Shown one piece after another: positions 44,448-53,343 of a DNA stretch of 64,000 nucleotides (positions are counted from its first letter, which is position 1; the number at the start of each line of letters is the position of its first letter). The notes below the pieces were generated by a model. The model saw only the letters and a program-made list of their open reading frames with translations. It was not told where the DNA came from and ran no database searches. This DNA is from Bordetella genomosp. 12 (GTDB lineage: Bacteria > Pseudomonadota > Gammaproteobacteria > Burkholderiales > Burkholderiaceae_B), in NCBI RefSeq assembly GCF_002261355.1, contig NZ_NEVU01000001.1:620001-684000 (forward strand), read 5' to 3'. A program made the translations under genes and the position numbers.

Positions 44448-45575
44448 ATGCTGCAATGGATGCGCAATGTGATGCGCTTATGCGGCAAGGAGTTTCGCAG
44501 CCTGGCGCGCGACTACACCATGATGCTGCTCATCGTGTTCGCCTTTTCGGTGGCGATCTATTCGGTGGCCAGCGGCGTGAAGGCCGAGGTCGCGAATGCC
44601 TCGGTGGCCATGCTCGACAGCGACCGGTCCAATCTCTCGTTTCGCATCCGGGACGCCATTCAGCTGCCGTACTTCAAGCCGCCGGAATCCATCGTGCGGG
44701 AAGACGTCGATGATGCGCTGGACCATGGCCGTTATATCTTCGTGATCGAGATCCCGCCGAATTTCGAGCGCGATGTGCTGGCCGGCCGCCAGCCAGCGGT
44801 GCAGATCCTGGTCGACGCCACCGCCATGACCCAGGCCGGCCTGGGCATGACCTATCTGAACGAAATCATCGCCCGCGAAGTGCTGGGTTTTCTCAATGCC
44901 CAGGGCATCGCCTCGCAGCTGCCCGTGGTGTCGGTCACGCGCCAGTTGTTCAACCCCAACGCGCAATCGTCCTGGTACACGGCGGTGATGCAGATCGTGA
45001 CCAACGTCACCGTGCTGTCCATCATCCTGGTGGGGGCGGCAGTCATCCGCGAACGCGAGCACGGCACGATGGAGCATTTGCTGGTCATGCCGGTGCGCGC
45101 CAGCGAGATCGCGATGGCGAAGATACTCTCCAATGGCGCGGTGATCCTGGTGGCCGCCATGCTGTCTTTGCGCTGGATCGTGCACGGCGGGTTGGGTATT
45201 CCCTTGCACGGCTCGCAGCTGCTGTTCATGGCCGGCCTGGCGATCTATCTGTTTTCGGTGACGGCCCTGGGCATGTATCTGGCCACGCTGGCGCCCACCA
45301 TGGCGCAGTTCGGCCTGCTGTCGGTCCCGGTCTACGTGGTGGCCTATCTGCTGTCTGGCGCGGCCACTCCCGTCGAAAGCATGCCCGAGGTCATGCAGCA
45401 GATCGTCCCGATTCTTCCGACCACGCAGTTCGTCATGCTGACTCAGGCCATTCTGTACCGCGGAGCCGGCTTCGCCATTGTCTGGCCGCAGTTCCTGGCC
45501 ATCGCGGTGTGCGGGGCGCTATTTCTCGGCTTGGCGCTGCGTCGTTTCCGTTCCATGTTGGCGCAGCAGGGATAG
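44448..45575 (+). CDS. ABC-2 type permease (YhhJ-like)
   Basis: A 375-aa inner-membrane protein with one N-terminal helix (YTMMLLIVFAFSVAIYSVAS), a periplasmic domain of about 140 residues, then five helices including IREREHGTMEHLLVMPVRASEI, the ABC-2 core motif. It follows the fused ATPase after 1 bp, as expected for a second permease half. It has no own ATPase. Confidence 0.9.
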   Translation: MLQWMRNVMRLCGKEFRSLARDYTMMLLIVFAFSVAIYSVASGVKAEVANASVAMLDSDRSNLSFRIRDAIQLPYFKPPESIVREDVDDALDHGRYIFVIEIPPNFERDVLAGRQPAVQILVDATAMTQAGLGMTYLNEIIAREVLGFLNAQGIASQLPVVSVTRQLFNPNAQSSWYTAVMQIVTNVTVLSIILVGAAVIREREHGTMEHLLVMPVRASEIAMAKILSNGAVILVAAMLSLRWIVHGGLGIPLHGSQLLFMAGLAIYLFSVTALGMYLATLAPTMAQFGLLSVPVYVVAYLLSGAATPVESMPEVMQQIVPILPTTQFVMLTQAILYRGAGFAIVWPQFLAIAVCGALFLGLALRRFRSMLAQQG

Positions 45576-45579
45576 CCTC

Positions 45580-46998
45580 ATGATTTCAACCCGACCCCTC
45601 GTTTCCCTATTACTGGTGTCGTCGCTGGCCGCCTGCGCGGTGCGGGTGGAGCCGCCGCCGCAGCGCGCCCTGCCGGAGCGCTTCGACCAGATGCCCGCCG
45701 ACGCCACGCAGCAAGACCTGCAGGCCTGGTGGCTGGGCTGGCAGGATCCCGTCATGACGGCGCTCATCGAGCAGGGCCTGGCGCACAGCAACGATCTCAA
45801 ACAGGCGGAGGCCAGCCTGCGCGAGGCCCGCGCCATGGCCGCCGTGGTCGACTCCGCGCTCTATCCCAATCTGGTGGCGCACGCCGGGGGACAGCGCGGC
45901 AAGGCCGAACTCAGAGAACCGCGCCCACTGCCGCGCGACACGGCCATGGTCACGGATTATCTGGCCGGGGTGGCGGCCGTCTGGGAGGTGGATATCTTTG
46001 GCGGGCGCCGCAGCGACGCCGTGGCGGCCAGCGAGTCCGCCTTGGGCGCTGAGCAGCGCCTGTACGGCGCGCGCATGCTCGTCGCGGCGGATATCGCACA
46101 GGCCTATCTCGAGGCGCGCGGCCTGCAGGCGCGCTTGCGTGTGCTGGACACCAGTATCGTCGCCAGCGACAAACTGCTGCGCTATGCCAAGGGCCGCTTC
46201 GGCGCCGGGCAGGTGACTCGCTACGAAGTGGACCGGGCTCAGGCCCAGGCCGAGAATATCCGCGCTCAGCGCCCGCTGCTGGTCACGCAGTTCGATGTGC
46301 GGCTGCGCCGCCTAGCCGTCTTGACGGGGCAGCCGCCGCAGGCGCTGCGCGGCTTGCCGGAACTGCCCGCGACGGCCGTCGTGCCGGCGGCGCCGGGCGG
46401 CATGCTGCCTTCGGACGTGCTGGCCCGCCGGCCCGATGTGCGTGGCCGCGGACACGAAGTCAGCGCCTATGCGGCCCGGCTGGGCAGCGCCAAGGCGGAT
46501 TGGCTGCCGCGCTTTTCGATCAATTTTCTGCTGCGCGACGGGCGCCTGGATATTGCCGGCCTGCCGGTGCTGCAGGGCACCGCCGGCCTGTTCGGGGTGG
46601 GGGTGACGCTGCCCATCTTCACGGCCGGGCGCATCGCGGCCAATGTCGAGGCCGCCGATGCCCGTCTGCAGGGCGCCTTGGCGCGTTACGATCAGAGTAT
46701 CCTGGACGCATTGCAGGACGTCGATAACGCTTATGGCATGCGACGCGGGCTGGATGCGCGCGAGGCGTTGCTGGTGCAGGCTGCGGGCACGGCAAGGCGC
46801 AACGCCACGCAGGCGGGCCGGCTGTACGACGCGGGCAGGCAGACGCTTCAGGATGTGCTCGAAGCCCAGCTGGACTCCCTGCACCGCGAGGACGAACTGG
46901 CGCAGGTGCGAACCGCCCGCGCTCAGGTAACGGTCAAGCTGTACCAGGCCTTGGGTGGCGGCTGGAGCGAGGCCGAGACGATACGATCAGGAGAATAA
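45580..46998 (+). CDS. Outer-membrane efflux lipoprotein, NodT/OprM type
   Basis: A 472-aa channel protein with lipobox SSLAACAV near residue 19. It has two outer-membrane-factor repeats of about 200 residues with long Ala/Arg-rich helices; motifs include WEVDIFGGRRSDAVAAS, DVLARRPDVRGRGHEVSAY and VGVTLPIFTAGRIAANVEA. It completes an adaptor-ABC-channel exporter. It lies 4 bp behind the permease gene. Confidence 0.92.
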   Translation: MISTRPLVSLLLVSSLAACAVRVEPPPQRALPERFDQMPADATQQDLQAWWLGWQDPVMTALIEQGLAHSNDLKQAEASLREARAMAAVVDSALYPNLVAHAGGQRGKAELREPRPLPRDTAMVTDYLAGVAAVWEVDIFGGRRSDAVAASESALGAEQRLYGARMLVAADIAQAYLEARGLQARLRVLDTSIVASDKLLRYAKGRFGAGQVTRYEVDRAQAQAENIRAQRPLLVTQFDVRLRRLAVLTGQPPQALRGLPELPATAVVPAAPGGMLPSDVLARRPDVRGRGHEVSAYAARLGSAKADWLPRFSINFLLRDGRLDIAGLPVLQGTAGLFGVGVTLPIFTAGRIAANVEAADARLQGALARYDQSILDALQDVDNAYGMRRGLDAREALLVQAAGTARRNATQAGRLYDAGRQTLQDVLEAQLDSLHREDELAQVRTARAQVTVKLYQALGGGWSEAETIRSGE

Positions 46999-47002
46999 GT
47001 CG

Positions 47003-47179
47003 ATGCATCCGAATACCAACACCATGCTCATCATCGTGTGCCTGGCCGTGGCGCTCATGCTGGTGGGGTTTGGGCTGCGCGATCGCAATCTGGGCCTGGG
47101 ATTGATGGGGCTGGGCCTGATCGTGGCCTTGCTGACCATTCTCTACAAGGCCTACATCACCTTCAGTTCTTTCTACTGA
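47003..47179 (+). CDS. Small membrane protein, 58 aa, last gene of the export operon
   Basis: It starts at ATG 47003 with AGGAG 9 bases upstream and has two helices (MLIIVCLAVALMLVGFGL and LGLGLMGLGLIVALLTILYKAYI). It follows the channel gene by 4 bp. No family was recognised. It overlaps the convergent acetyltransferase by 7 bp. Its position suggests a subunit or regulator of the exporter, not proven. Confidence 0.7.
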   Translation: MHPNTNTMLIIVCLAVALMLVGFGLRDRNLGLGLMGLGLIVALLTILYKAYITFSSFY

Positions 47180-47688
47180 TCCGGCAGGCTGCGGCTCATG
47201 TAGACCGCGCCTTCGCCGTAGCCGGCCAGCTTGGCGGCCAGCGCCGCCGACGCGGCGGCAGCCACATAGCCTTGTTTTTCCCAATAGGCCACGGCCGGCG
47301 CCAGCGATACGAGGCTGGCCCGGGTCAGCCCGGCCAGCGCCGCCGATCGGGCACTGTCACGCAGCATCAGCCTGGCGACGCCGGCGCCCTGCGCCCAGGG
47401 GGCCACCGCGCAATCATGGACAAACCAGCAGTCCGCATCGGCCGGCAAGGCCGCGAGCTGGCGGTTAAGCGCTGGCGGCAGCCCCGAGTTCCACGGGTAG
47501 GCGATCAGATAACCTGCCAGGCGCGGCCCGTGCAGGGCCACGCGGCAGGTCGCGGCGGCCAGGCCGAGCCGATTCAGAAAAAACGCCGCGGTTTCGTGCA
47601 GATCACCGGGATAAACCTCGGTCTGCAGGTGCAAAATCCGGGGCAGATCGTTGGCGTCCAGGGGGCGGCAGATCAGGTTTTCAAGCAT
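47173..47688 (-). CDS. GNAT family N-acetyltransferase
   Basis: A 171-aa protein with the GNAT acetyl-CoA region CAVAPWAQGAGVARLMLRDSAR (about residues 95-116), matching the Q/RxxGxG/A motif, and a C-terminal VAYWEKQGYVA segment. ATG at 47688 is used; an upstream in-frame ATG would add an unrelated N terminus. Substrate unknown. Confidence 0.82.
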   Translation of the reverse strand: MLENLICRPLDANDLPRILHLQTEVYPGDLHETAAFFLNRLGLAAATCRVALHGPRLAGYLIAYPWNSGLPPALNRQLAALPADADCWFVHDCAVAPWAQGAGVARLMLRDSARSAALAGLTRASLVSLAPAVAYWEKQGYVAAAASAALAAKLAGYGEGAVYMSRSLPDQ

Positions 47689-47794
47689 AAATATAAATAA
47701 AATCAATAGCTTGCTGGAGTGTTTCGCGGCCTGCTGCGGGCGCGGGGAGACGGCGGCGCCTATTTTTGCGGGATTGGCCTGATTTGATAAAAAT

Positions 47795-47800
47795 TTGACA
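47795..47800 (+). promoter_or_regulatory. Candidate -35 TTGACA ahead of the lgm-like genes
   Basis: A perfect TTGACA lies 50 bp before the first glycosyltransferase. No good -10 is found at 16-18 bases. In Bordetella the lgm locus is known to be Bvg-activated; a typical BvgA heptad was not recognised here. Confidence 0.3.
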
Positions 47801-47850
47801 GGGCGATTTGCATACTTGCTGCACATTCAACCCTCTATCGGGTCAGCACC

Positions 47851-48897
47851 ATGCAAGTCGAATTCCGCTCCAAGGCTTTTCCCGTCCCGCGTCAGTCCGC
47901 TGACGCACCGCTCGAATTGGCCGGCGAAACCCGTTCCTTCTATGTGGAGGCCCAGGTCAGTTGCATCGTACCCTGCCTGAACGAAGCGGATAATCTGCGG
48001 GTATTGCTGCCGGCCTTGCGCAGCCGGCTCGATTCGCTGTGCTCCGGCTGGGAAATCATCGTCATCGATGACGGCAGCAGCGATGCCACCGCCGATCTCA
48101 TGGCCGAGTGGAGCGCGATCGATGGCTTTCGCTACGTGCAACTGGCCCGTAACTTCGGCAAGGAAGCCGCCATCAGCGCCGGGCTGGAGGCCGCCGATGG
48201 CGACGTAGTCATCTGCATGGACGCCGACATGCAGCACCCGCCCTTTCTCATCGAGGAAATGCTGCGCCGCTGGCGCGCCGGCGCCGAGATGGTCTATGCC
48301 GTGCGCCGCGACCGCAATGATGAAAGCCCTTTTAAACGCTGGGGCTCGCATTGGTTCTATCGCATGCTTTCGGGCAGCCGTGTCGACGTTCCCGCGGGCG
48401 CAGGCGACTTCCGCCTGATGGATCGGCGCGTCGTCGAAGCCCTGGTGGCGCTGCCCGAACGCACCCGCTTCATGAAAGGCCTGTACGCCTGGGTGGGCTT
48501 TCGCAGCGAAGCCTTGCCGTATACGCCGGATGTCCGTCTGCACGGGCGCAGCCATTTCCGGCCGATGCGCCTCTTTGGCCTGGCGCTCGACGGCCTGACC
48601 GCCTTCACCACCTGGCCGCTGCGGGTGCTCAGTATTCTCGGCCTGCTGTTCGCGCTGCTGTCGCTGTTGTATGCGGCCTATCTGGTGGGGGCCTATGTGA
48701 TGGTCGGCAATGCCGTCTCGGGCTGGACCACCATCATGACCGCATTGCTGTTTTTCGCCGGCATCAATCTTATTTCCTTGGGGGTGGTCGGCGAGTACGT
48801 CGCGCGCATCTTCGACGAGGTCAAGGGGCGGCCGTTGTACGTGGCGCGCCAGCGCCGCGGGCGCGCGCGCGCCATGCGCAAGGCGGGCACGCGATGA
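47851..48897 (+). CDS. lgmA: Family 2 glycosyltransferase, ArnC/GtrB-like (LgmA-like)
   Basis: A 348-aa inner-membrane glycosyltransferase with an N-terminal GT-A domain (VSCIVPCLNEADNLRVLLPAL, VIDDGSSDATADLM, MDADMQHPP with the DxD-type metal site) and two C-terminal helices (VLSILGLLFALLSLLYAAYLVG and TIMTALLFFAGINLISLGVVGEY). In the Bordetella lgm pathway this enzyme loads N-acetylglucosamine onto undecaprenyl phosphate. The downstream ArnT-like and ChbG-like genes support that role. The symbol is by context. Confidence 0.8.
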   Translation: MQVEFRSKAFPVPRQSADAPLELAGETRSFYVEAQVSCIVPCLNEADNLRVLLPALRSRLDSLCSGWEIIVIDDGSSDATADLMAEWSAIDGFRYVQLARNFGKEAAISAGLEAADGDVVICMDADMQHPPFLIEEMLRRWRAGAEMVYAVRRDRNDESPFKRWGSHWFYRMLSGSRVDVPAGAGDFRLMDRRVVEALVALPERTRFMKGLYAWVGFRSEALPYTPDVRLHGRSHFRPMRLFGLALDGLTAFTTWPLRVLSILGLLFALLSLLYAAYLVGAYVMVGNAVSGWTTIMTALLFFAGINLISLGVVGEYVARIFDEVKGRPLYVARQRRGRARAMRKAGTR

Positions 48898-50483
48898 GCA
48901 GCCTGGCCTTGCCCACGCGCGATGCCGCGCGGTATCGCCTCTCCACCTGGCTGGTCCTGACGGCGGTCGCCCTGTGGCTCATGGGGCTGGCCTGGTCGCG
49001 TCCCCTGACGCTGCCCGACGAAGGCCGCTACGCCGGGGTGGCCTGGGAGATGCTGCGCAGTCATTCTCCGTTCGTGCCGCTCATGGACGGCATGCCGTAC
49101 TTCCACAAGCCGCCGCTTTACTACTGGCTCGCGCAGATATCGTTTGCCGTGTTCGGCTTGACGGAATGGGCCGCGCGGCTTCCCTCGCTGCTGATCGCCT
49201 GGGCCAGCGTCGCCGGCTTGTACGCGTTTGCGCGCCGCTATCGTGGCGAGCGCTTCGCGCTGTGCGCGGTGCTCGTGCTTTGCACCATGCCGTTCTTCTA
49301 TGGCGGGGCCCAGTTCGCCAACATGGATATGTCCGTCGCCGGCATGATCACGCTCTGTGTGCTGGCCGGCGCGGACACCATCTTGCGCGTCGCGGGTGGT
49401 TTGCCCTGGCGCGGGATGTCGCTGGCCACGGCGCTGCTGGCCGCGCTGGCCGTGCTGGCCAAGGGGCTGATCGGCATTGTTCTGCCTGGCGCCATCTTGC
49501 TGGGCTGGCTGCTGATGCGGCGCGACTGGCGCGGCTTCAAGGCGCTGGTCTGGCCGCCGGCGCTGGCCGTTTTCGCGCTCGCCGCGCTGCCCTGGTTCGT
49601 CTACATGCAGATGCGTTATCCGGGCTTTTTCCATTATTTCTTCATCTATCAGCATTTCGAGCGCTTTGCCCTGTCCGGCTTTAACAACGTCCAGCCCTTC
49701 TGGTTCTATCCGCCGGTGCTGGCCGGGCTGACCCTCCCGTGGTCCTTGTGGATGGGCGGCGCCTTGCGTCGCGGCTTCTGGGGCGCCGAGGATAGCGATG
49801 GCCTGCGCCGCCTGATGCTCATCTGGCTGATCGCGGTGGTGGGGTTCTTCTCGCTGCCGAGTTCCAAACTGATCGGCTATATCCTGCCGGCCGTGCCCGC
49901 CCTGGCCTTTTTGGTTACCGAGACGGTGATCCCGGCCTGGAATCGGGGCCTGCATCGCCGAGCATGGGCGTCATTGGGCGTGGCCGTGGTGCTTTGCCTG
50001 ACGGGCATCCTGGTTGCGACGTTCAATCCGCGTGGCGGCAGCGGCGCCTTGGGCGAGCAGGTCCGCAGCGAGGCCAGTCCCTACGACACCATGGTGGCCT
50101 TGCATCATTTCCCGTTCGATCTGGGCATCTACACCGCTTCGACCGAGCCGATGTGGGTGGTCGACGATTGGTCCAACCCGGAGATCCCCACGCGCGATAA
50201 CTGGCGCAAGGAACTCTACGACGCCGCGCTGTTCGAGCCCGCGGTCGGGCAGCGGGTGCTGGTGTCGGCCGCGACGCTCAACGAGCGGCTGTGCGCCGCG
50301 CCCAATGGCGCGCGTTTCTGGATATGGGGGCAGGCCGCCGATGGTGAGTCTTATGCCGCCATCCGGGGGCAGACGCCGCGTTTTGTCGATGGCCGGCGCC
50401 AGGTCTGGCAGGTGGACGTCAACGACGCGGTGCGCCAGAGGGTGTGTGGCGGAAGGCCCATAAGCGGCTCGCCACAAAGGTAA
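48894..50483 (+). CDS. lgmB: ArnT-like family 83 glycosyltransferase (LgmB-like)
   Basis: A 529-aa polytopic protein of the ArnT/PMT fold with about 12 helices. It has the first periplasmic loop LTLPDEGRYAGVAWEML with the catalytic-type Asp-Glu, then PYFHKPPLYYWLAQ and a soluble C-terminal domain. It overlaps the previous gene by 4 bp. LgmB in Bordetella transfers glucosamine from the lipid carrier to lipid A phosphates, giving resistance to cationic peptides and TLR4 effects. The acceptor is inferred from that locus. Confidence 0.82.
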   Translation: MSSLALPTRDAARYRLSTWLVLTAVALWLMGLAWSRPLTLPDEGRYAGVAWEMLRSHSPFVPLMDGMPYFHKPPLYYWLAQISFAVFGLTEWAARLPSLLIAWASVAGLYAFARRYRGERFALCAVLVLCTMPFFYGGAQFANMDMSVAGMITLCVLAGADTILRVAGGLPWRGMSLATALLAALAVLAKGLIGIVLPGAILLGWLLMRRDWRGFKALVWPPALAVFALAALPWFVYMQMRYPGFFHYFFIYQHFERFALSGFNNVQPFWFYPPVLAGLTLPWSLWMGGALRRGFWGAEDSDGLRRLMLIWLIAVVGFFSLPSSKLIGYILPAVPALAFLVTETVIPAWNRGLHRRAWASLGVAVVLCLTGILVATFNPRGGSGALGEQVRSEASPYDTMVALHHFPFDLGIYTASTEPMWVVDDWSNPEIPTRDNWRKELYDAALFEPAVGQRVLVSAATLNERLCAAPNGARFWIWGQAADGESYAAIRGQTPRFVDGRRQVWQVDVNDAVRQRVCGGRPISGSPQR

Positions 50484-50826
50484 GGACGGCCAATCCAATC
50501 AAGATCAATGCGAGCAGCACGTCGTAAGGCAGCCGGGTGGTGTGCAACAGCCAGATGTAGGCGGCTTCGTTCAATGCGAAGCCAGCGGCTGACACAAGGA
50601 AGAAACGCCGCGCGGCTAGGATCCAAGAGAGCGTCAGATGACGAAAAGTGAGTCGGTAGTGTCCGGTGAACGACACCACGAAGGCGACCAGCCAACCCGC
50701 CACGTTGGCCCAGGCGGGGGCCAGGCCGCCGTACTCCACGCAGAGCACGGCGACCAGCCAGTGGGTGGCGGCAGCAGCGCAACCTACAAAGACGAACCAG
50801 GCGATTTGGCGCAACAAAGCGGGCAT
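50419..50826 (-). CDS. GtrA-like small membrane protein (putative lipid-linked sugar flippase)
   Basis: A 135-aa protein with four helices (WFVFVGCAAAATHWLVAVLCVEY, ANVAGWLVAFVVSFTGHYRLTF, FFLVSAAGFALNEAAYIWLL, VLLALILIGLAVLTFVASRLWAF), the GtrA fold. It lies opposite to its neighbours and overlaps the end of the ArnT-like gene by 65 bp. In the lgm locus a GtrA-type protein, LgmD, is proposed to flip undecaprenyl-phosphate-glucosamine; this gene is the likely counterpart. Confidence 0.8.
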   Translation of the reverse strand: MPALLRQIAWFVFVGCAAAATHWLVAVLCVEYGGLAPAWANVAGWLVAFVVSFTGHYRLTFRHLTLSWILAARRFFLVSAAGFALNEAAYIWLLHTTRLPYDVLLALILIGLAVLTFVASRLWAFRHTPSGAPRR

Positions 50827-50847
50827 GGCGAAGGCAAGGGGATGGAA

Positions 50848-51747
50848 ATGACGATGCAAGCATCGGCTTATGGACGGCGGGTTGCTGTCTGCGGCGACGA
50901 TTTTGGCATGGATGCGTGCGTCGACCACGCGATTTTTCAATTGCTCGATGCCGGCAGCCTGAGCGCGGTCAGTTGCATGTCCGGCGGGCCGAGTTTTGCG
51001 CGCCATGCCGCCGAGCTCAAGGCCCGCGGGACCGACATCGGCCTGCACTTGAATCTTTCCGAGCCCCTGTCCGTGGTCGACCAAGGCATGCTGCCTTTAC
51101 GGACCTTGTTGTTGCGGGCCTATGGCGGCCGCCTGGATAGGCAGGTGGTCGGCCAGGCCATCGAGCGGCAACTCGACGCTTTCGAGGATCAGATGGGCCA
51201 GGCGCCGCATTACGTCGATGGCCACCAGCATGTGCATCAGTTGCCGGGGGTGCGCGAGCTGCTGCTGCAGGCCTTGCAGCGGCGCTATGGCGGCCAGCGG
51301 CCCTGGTTGCGCCTGACCCGCGCCGGTGCGCAGCAGGGGTTGCCGTGGTCGGCCGTGGCCAAAGCGCATCTCATCGCCGCGCTGGGCGGGCACGCCTTGG
51401 CCGCGCAGGCCGGCAAAGCGGGCTGGCCGGCCAATGGCCGCTTCTTTGGTGCCTACGGATTCACCGGCGGCAAGCGCCGCTACGCAGCGCTGCTGCATCA
51501 TTGGTTCTGCAATGCCCTGGATGGCGACCTCATCATGAGCCATCCCTCGCTGCCCGGTCCGGTCGCGCACGCCCAGCAGCGCGTGGCGGAGTTCGACGTG
51601 CTGGCCAGCGCCGAGTTGCGCGACTGGCTGGTCGGCAACGGGGTGTCGATTGCCCGTTTGAGCCAGATGATCCCGGTCAGCGCTACGCAGCCCCAAGCGC
51701 GGCGGCCAAGCTGGGAGGAGGCCGATCGGCCCCTGATCAGCCGCTGA
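50848..51747 (+). CDS. lgmC: ChbG/YdjC family carbohydrate deacetylase (LgmC-like)
   Basis: A 299-aa TIM-barrel-like deacetylase. Motifs: VAVCGDDFGMDACVDHAIF (metal Asp), GTDIGLHLNLSEP (His), HYVDGHQHVHQLPGVRE (metal His pair). It would remove the acetyl group from the lipid-linked N-acetylglucosamine. ATG at 50848 has GGGG at 7 bases; ATG 50842 is too near it. It starts 21 bp from the divergent gtrA-like gene and ends overlapping the lipoprotein hydrolase by 11 bp. Confidence 0.85.
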   Translation: MTMQASAYGRRVAVCGDDFGMDACVDHAIFQLLDAGSLSAVSCMSGGPSFARHAAELKARGTDIGLHLNLSEPLSVVDQGMLPLRTLLLRAYGGRLDRQVVGQAIERQLDAFEDQMGQAPHYVDGHQHVHQLPGVRELLLQALQRRYGGQRPWLRLTRAGAQQGLPWSAVAKAHLIAALGGHALAAQAGKAGWPANGRFFGAYGFTGGKRRYAALLHHWFCNALDGDLIMSHPSLPGPVAHAQQRVAEFDVLASAELRDWLVGNGVSIARLSQMIPVSATQPQARRPSWEEADRPLISR

Positions 51748-52633
51748 CCGCTCGGTCCGCCACGCGCCGCGCTTTTCCGGCGTCGCGCACGAAGTCCGAT
51801 ACTGCCTGGTTGTACGGCGCGCCGGAGCGCACCCCGCCCGAATGCGAGCCGCCCTGGATCTTCACCAGCCGCCGTAGCTCGGGCGGCACCAGGATGGCGG
51901 CGGCGTACAACTCATCGCTCATGCTGTCGGGCACGATGCGGTCCTCCGTGCCATGCAACAGCAGCAGCGGAATGGAAAGGCGGGCCAGCTTGCCCAGCGA
52001 ATCGAAGGGCTGGGTGACGAGCCAGGCAGCGCCCGGGACCTTGCCCCATTTGTATTGCGTCATCATGGCCGCAATGCTCGTGAAGCTGGACTCCACGATC
52101 AACCCGGCGACTTCAGGCTGGCGGGGTTGCGACATCAGGTCGATGGCAATCGCCCCGCCCAGGCTATGCCCGTAAACAAAGCGGCGCGCGGGGTCGGGCT
52201 GGCGGCGCGCCAGTTCCTGGAGCGCGGCCTGGGCATCCTGCAGGGCGGATCGCTCCGAAGGCAGGCGTGGGCTGGACGCGCCGAAACCCCGGTAGTCGAT
52301 GGCCAGCACCGAATAGCCCAGGCGGGTCCATGCCTCCATGCGAAAGGCGCTGCCGTTCAGGTTCCAGCGCGCGCCATGCAGGTAGAGCACGGCCGGCGCA
52401 TGCGGCACGGGGCTGGGCCAATACCAGGCGCGCACGGTTTCGCCCCGGGCCACCTGCAAGTCGAAGACTTGCGTGCCGGCGGGCGGATCGCGCCACCAGC
52501 GCTGTTGTTCGGCCACCGGGGAGAAAATCGCCTGGCGTTGCCAACTGTCGAGTTCGGAGCAGCCGACCGCGCCCAGGGCGACGAGGACGGCCAGGCCAGC
52601 CAGCCGGCGGAGAGTTCGGGGAAAAGAGACCAT
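51737..52633 (-). CDS. Alpha/beta hydrolase lipoprotein
   Basis: A 298-aa protein with signal and likely lipobox (LVALGAVGCSELD, Cys about residue 25). The hydrolase part has VLYLHGARWNLNGS, the nucleophile elbow YGHSLGGAIAID (Ser about residue 176), acid LLLLHGTEDRIVPD and His GGSHSGG. It resembles the YfhR/BEM46 group of membrane-anchored serine hydrolases. Substrate unknown. Confidence 0.85.
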   Translation of the reverse strand: MVSFPRTLRRLAGLAVLVALGAVGCSELDSWQRQAIFSPVAEQQRWWRDPPAGTQVFDLQVARGETVRAWYWPSPVPHAPAVLYLHGARWNLNGSAFRMEAWTRLGYSVLAIDYRGFGASSPRLPSERSALQDAQAALQELARRQPDPARRFVYGHSLGGAIAIDLMSQPRQPEVAGLIVESSFTSIAAMMTQYKWGKVPGAAWLVTQPFDSLGKLARLSIPLLLLHGTEDRIVPDSMSDELYAAAILVPPELRRLVKIQGGSHSGGVRSGAPYNQAVSDFVRDAGKARRVADRAVSG

Positions 52634-52683
52634 GGTGTTTGGTTCAGACACGCGCGCATCCGCCAGGTTCCCCGGCAGCAGCG

Positions 52684-53316
52684 TTACTGCGGCAGCAGCT
52701 CCAGCGCGATCGGGTAGAGCGACGCCACCAGCAGCAGCGCCATGCTCAGGTTGAATGCCCGCACCGCGCCGGGGCGGTGCAGCACGCGCCGCAAGGCCAT
52801 GCCGAAAGACACCCAGATCGAGATGCTGGGCAGGTTGACCACGCCGCAGACCAGGGCGGCGATCCAGAGATTGCCCAGAAACCCTTGTTGCGGCGTGTAG
52901 GTGGCGACCACGCCCACGGTCATGACCCAGGCCTTGGGGTTGACCCACTGAAACAGCGCGGCTTGCATGAAGGTCAGCGGGTGTGCGCGTTGTGAGCCGT
53001 CTTCCATGGGGCCGGATCGGGCGATCTTCCAGGCCAGGTAGAGCAGGTAGACGGCGCCACCGTATTTGAGGGCCGTATAGAGCCAGGGGGCCTGGCTGAA
53101 CAGCGCGCCCAGGCCCAGCCCGACCAGCAGGATCATGAAGGAAAAGCCGATGGTCACCCCCAGCATATGAGGGATGGTGCGCCGGAAACCGAACGTCAGG
53201 CCCGACGAGGCGAGCATGACATTATTGGGCCCGGGCGTGATGGACGATACGAGCGCGAACAACGCCAGCGGGCCGAGCAGAGACAGCGAAAGAATGGGCA
53301 GCGAGTCGATCAACAT
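52684..53316 (-). CDS. LysE/RhtB family exporter
   Basis: A 210-aa inner-membrane protein with about six helices and the family N-terminal ALVSSITPGPNNVMLASSGLTFG, then KYGGAVYLLYLAWKI and FQWVNPKAWVMTVG. Such proteins export amino acids. It is followed on the same strand by the hydrolase gene and preceded by an EamA transporter gene 27 bp upstream, so the three are probably co-transcribed. Confidence 0.9.
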   Translation of the reverse strand: MLIDSLPILSLSLLGPLALFALVSSITPGPNNVMLASSGLTFGFRRTIPHMLGVTIGFSFMILLVGLGLGALFSQAPWLYTALKYGGAVYLLYLAWKIARSGPMEDGSQRAHPLTFMQAALFQWVNPKAWVMTVGVVATYTPQQGFLGNLWIAALVCGVVNLPSISIWVSFGMALRRVLHRPGAVRAFNLSMALLLVASLYPIALELLPQ

Positions 53317-53343
53317 GGATATGAACCAGACGAGGAAAACGGG

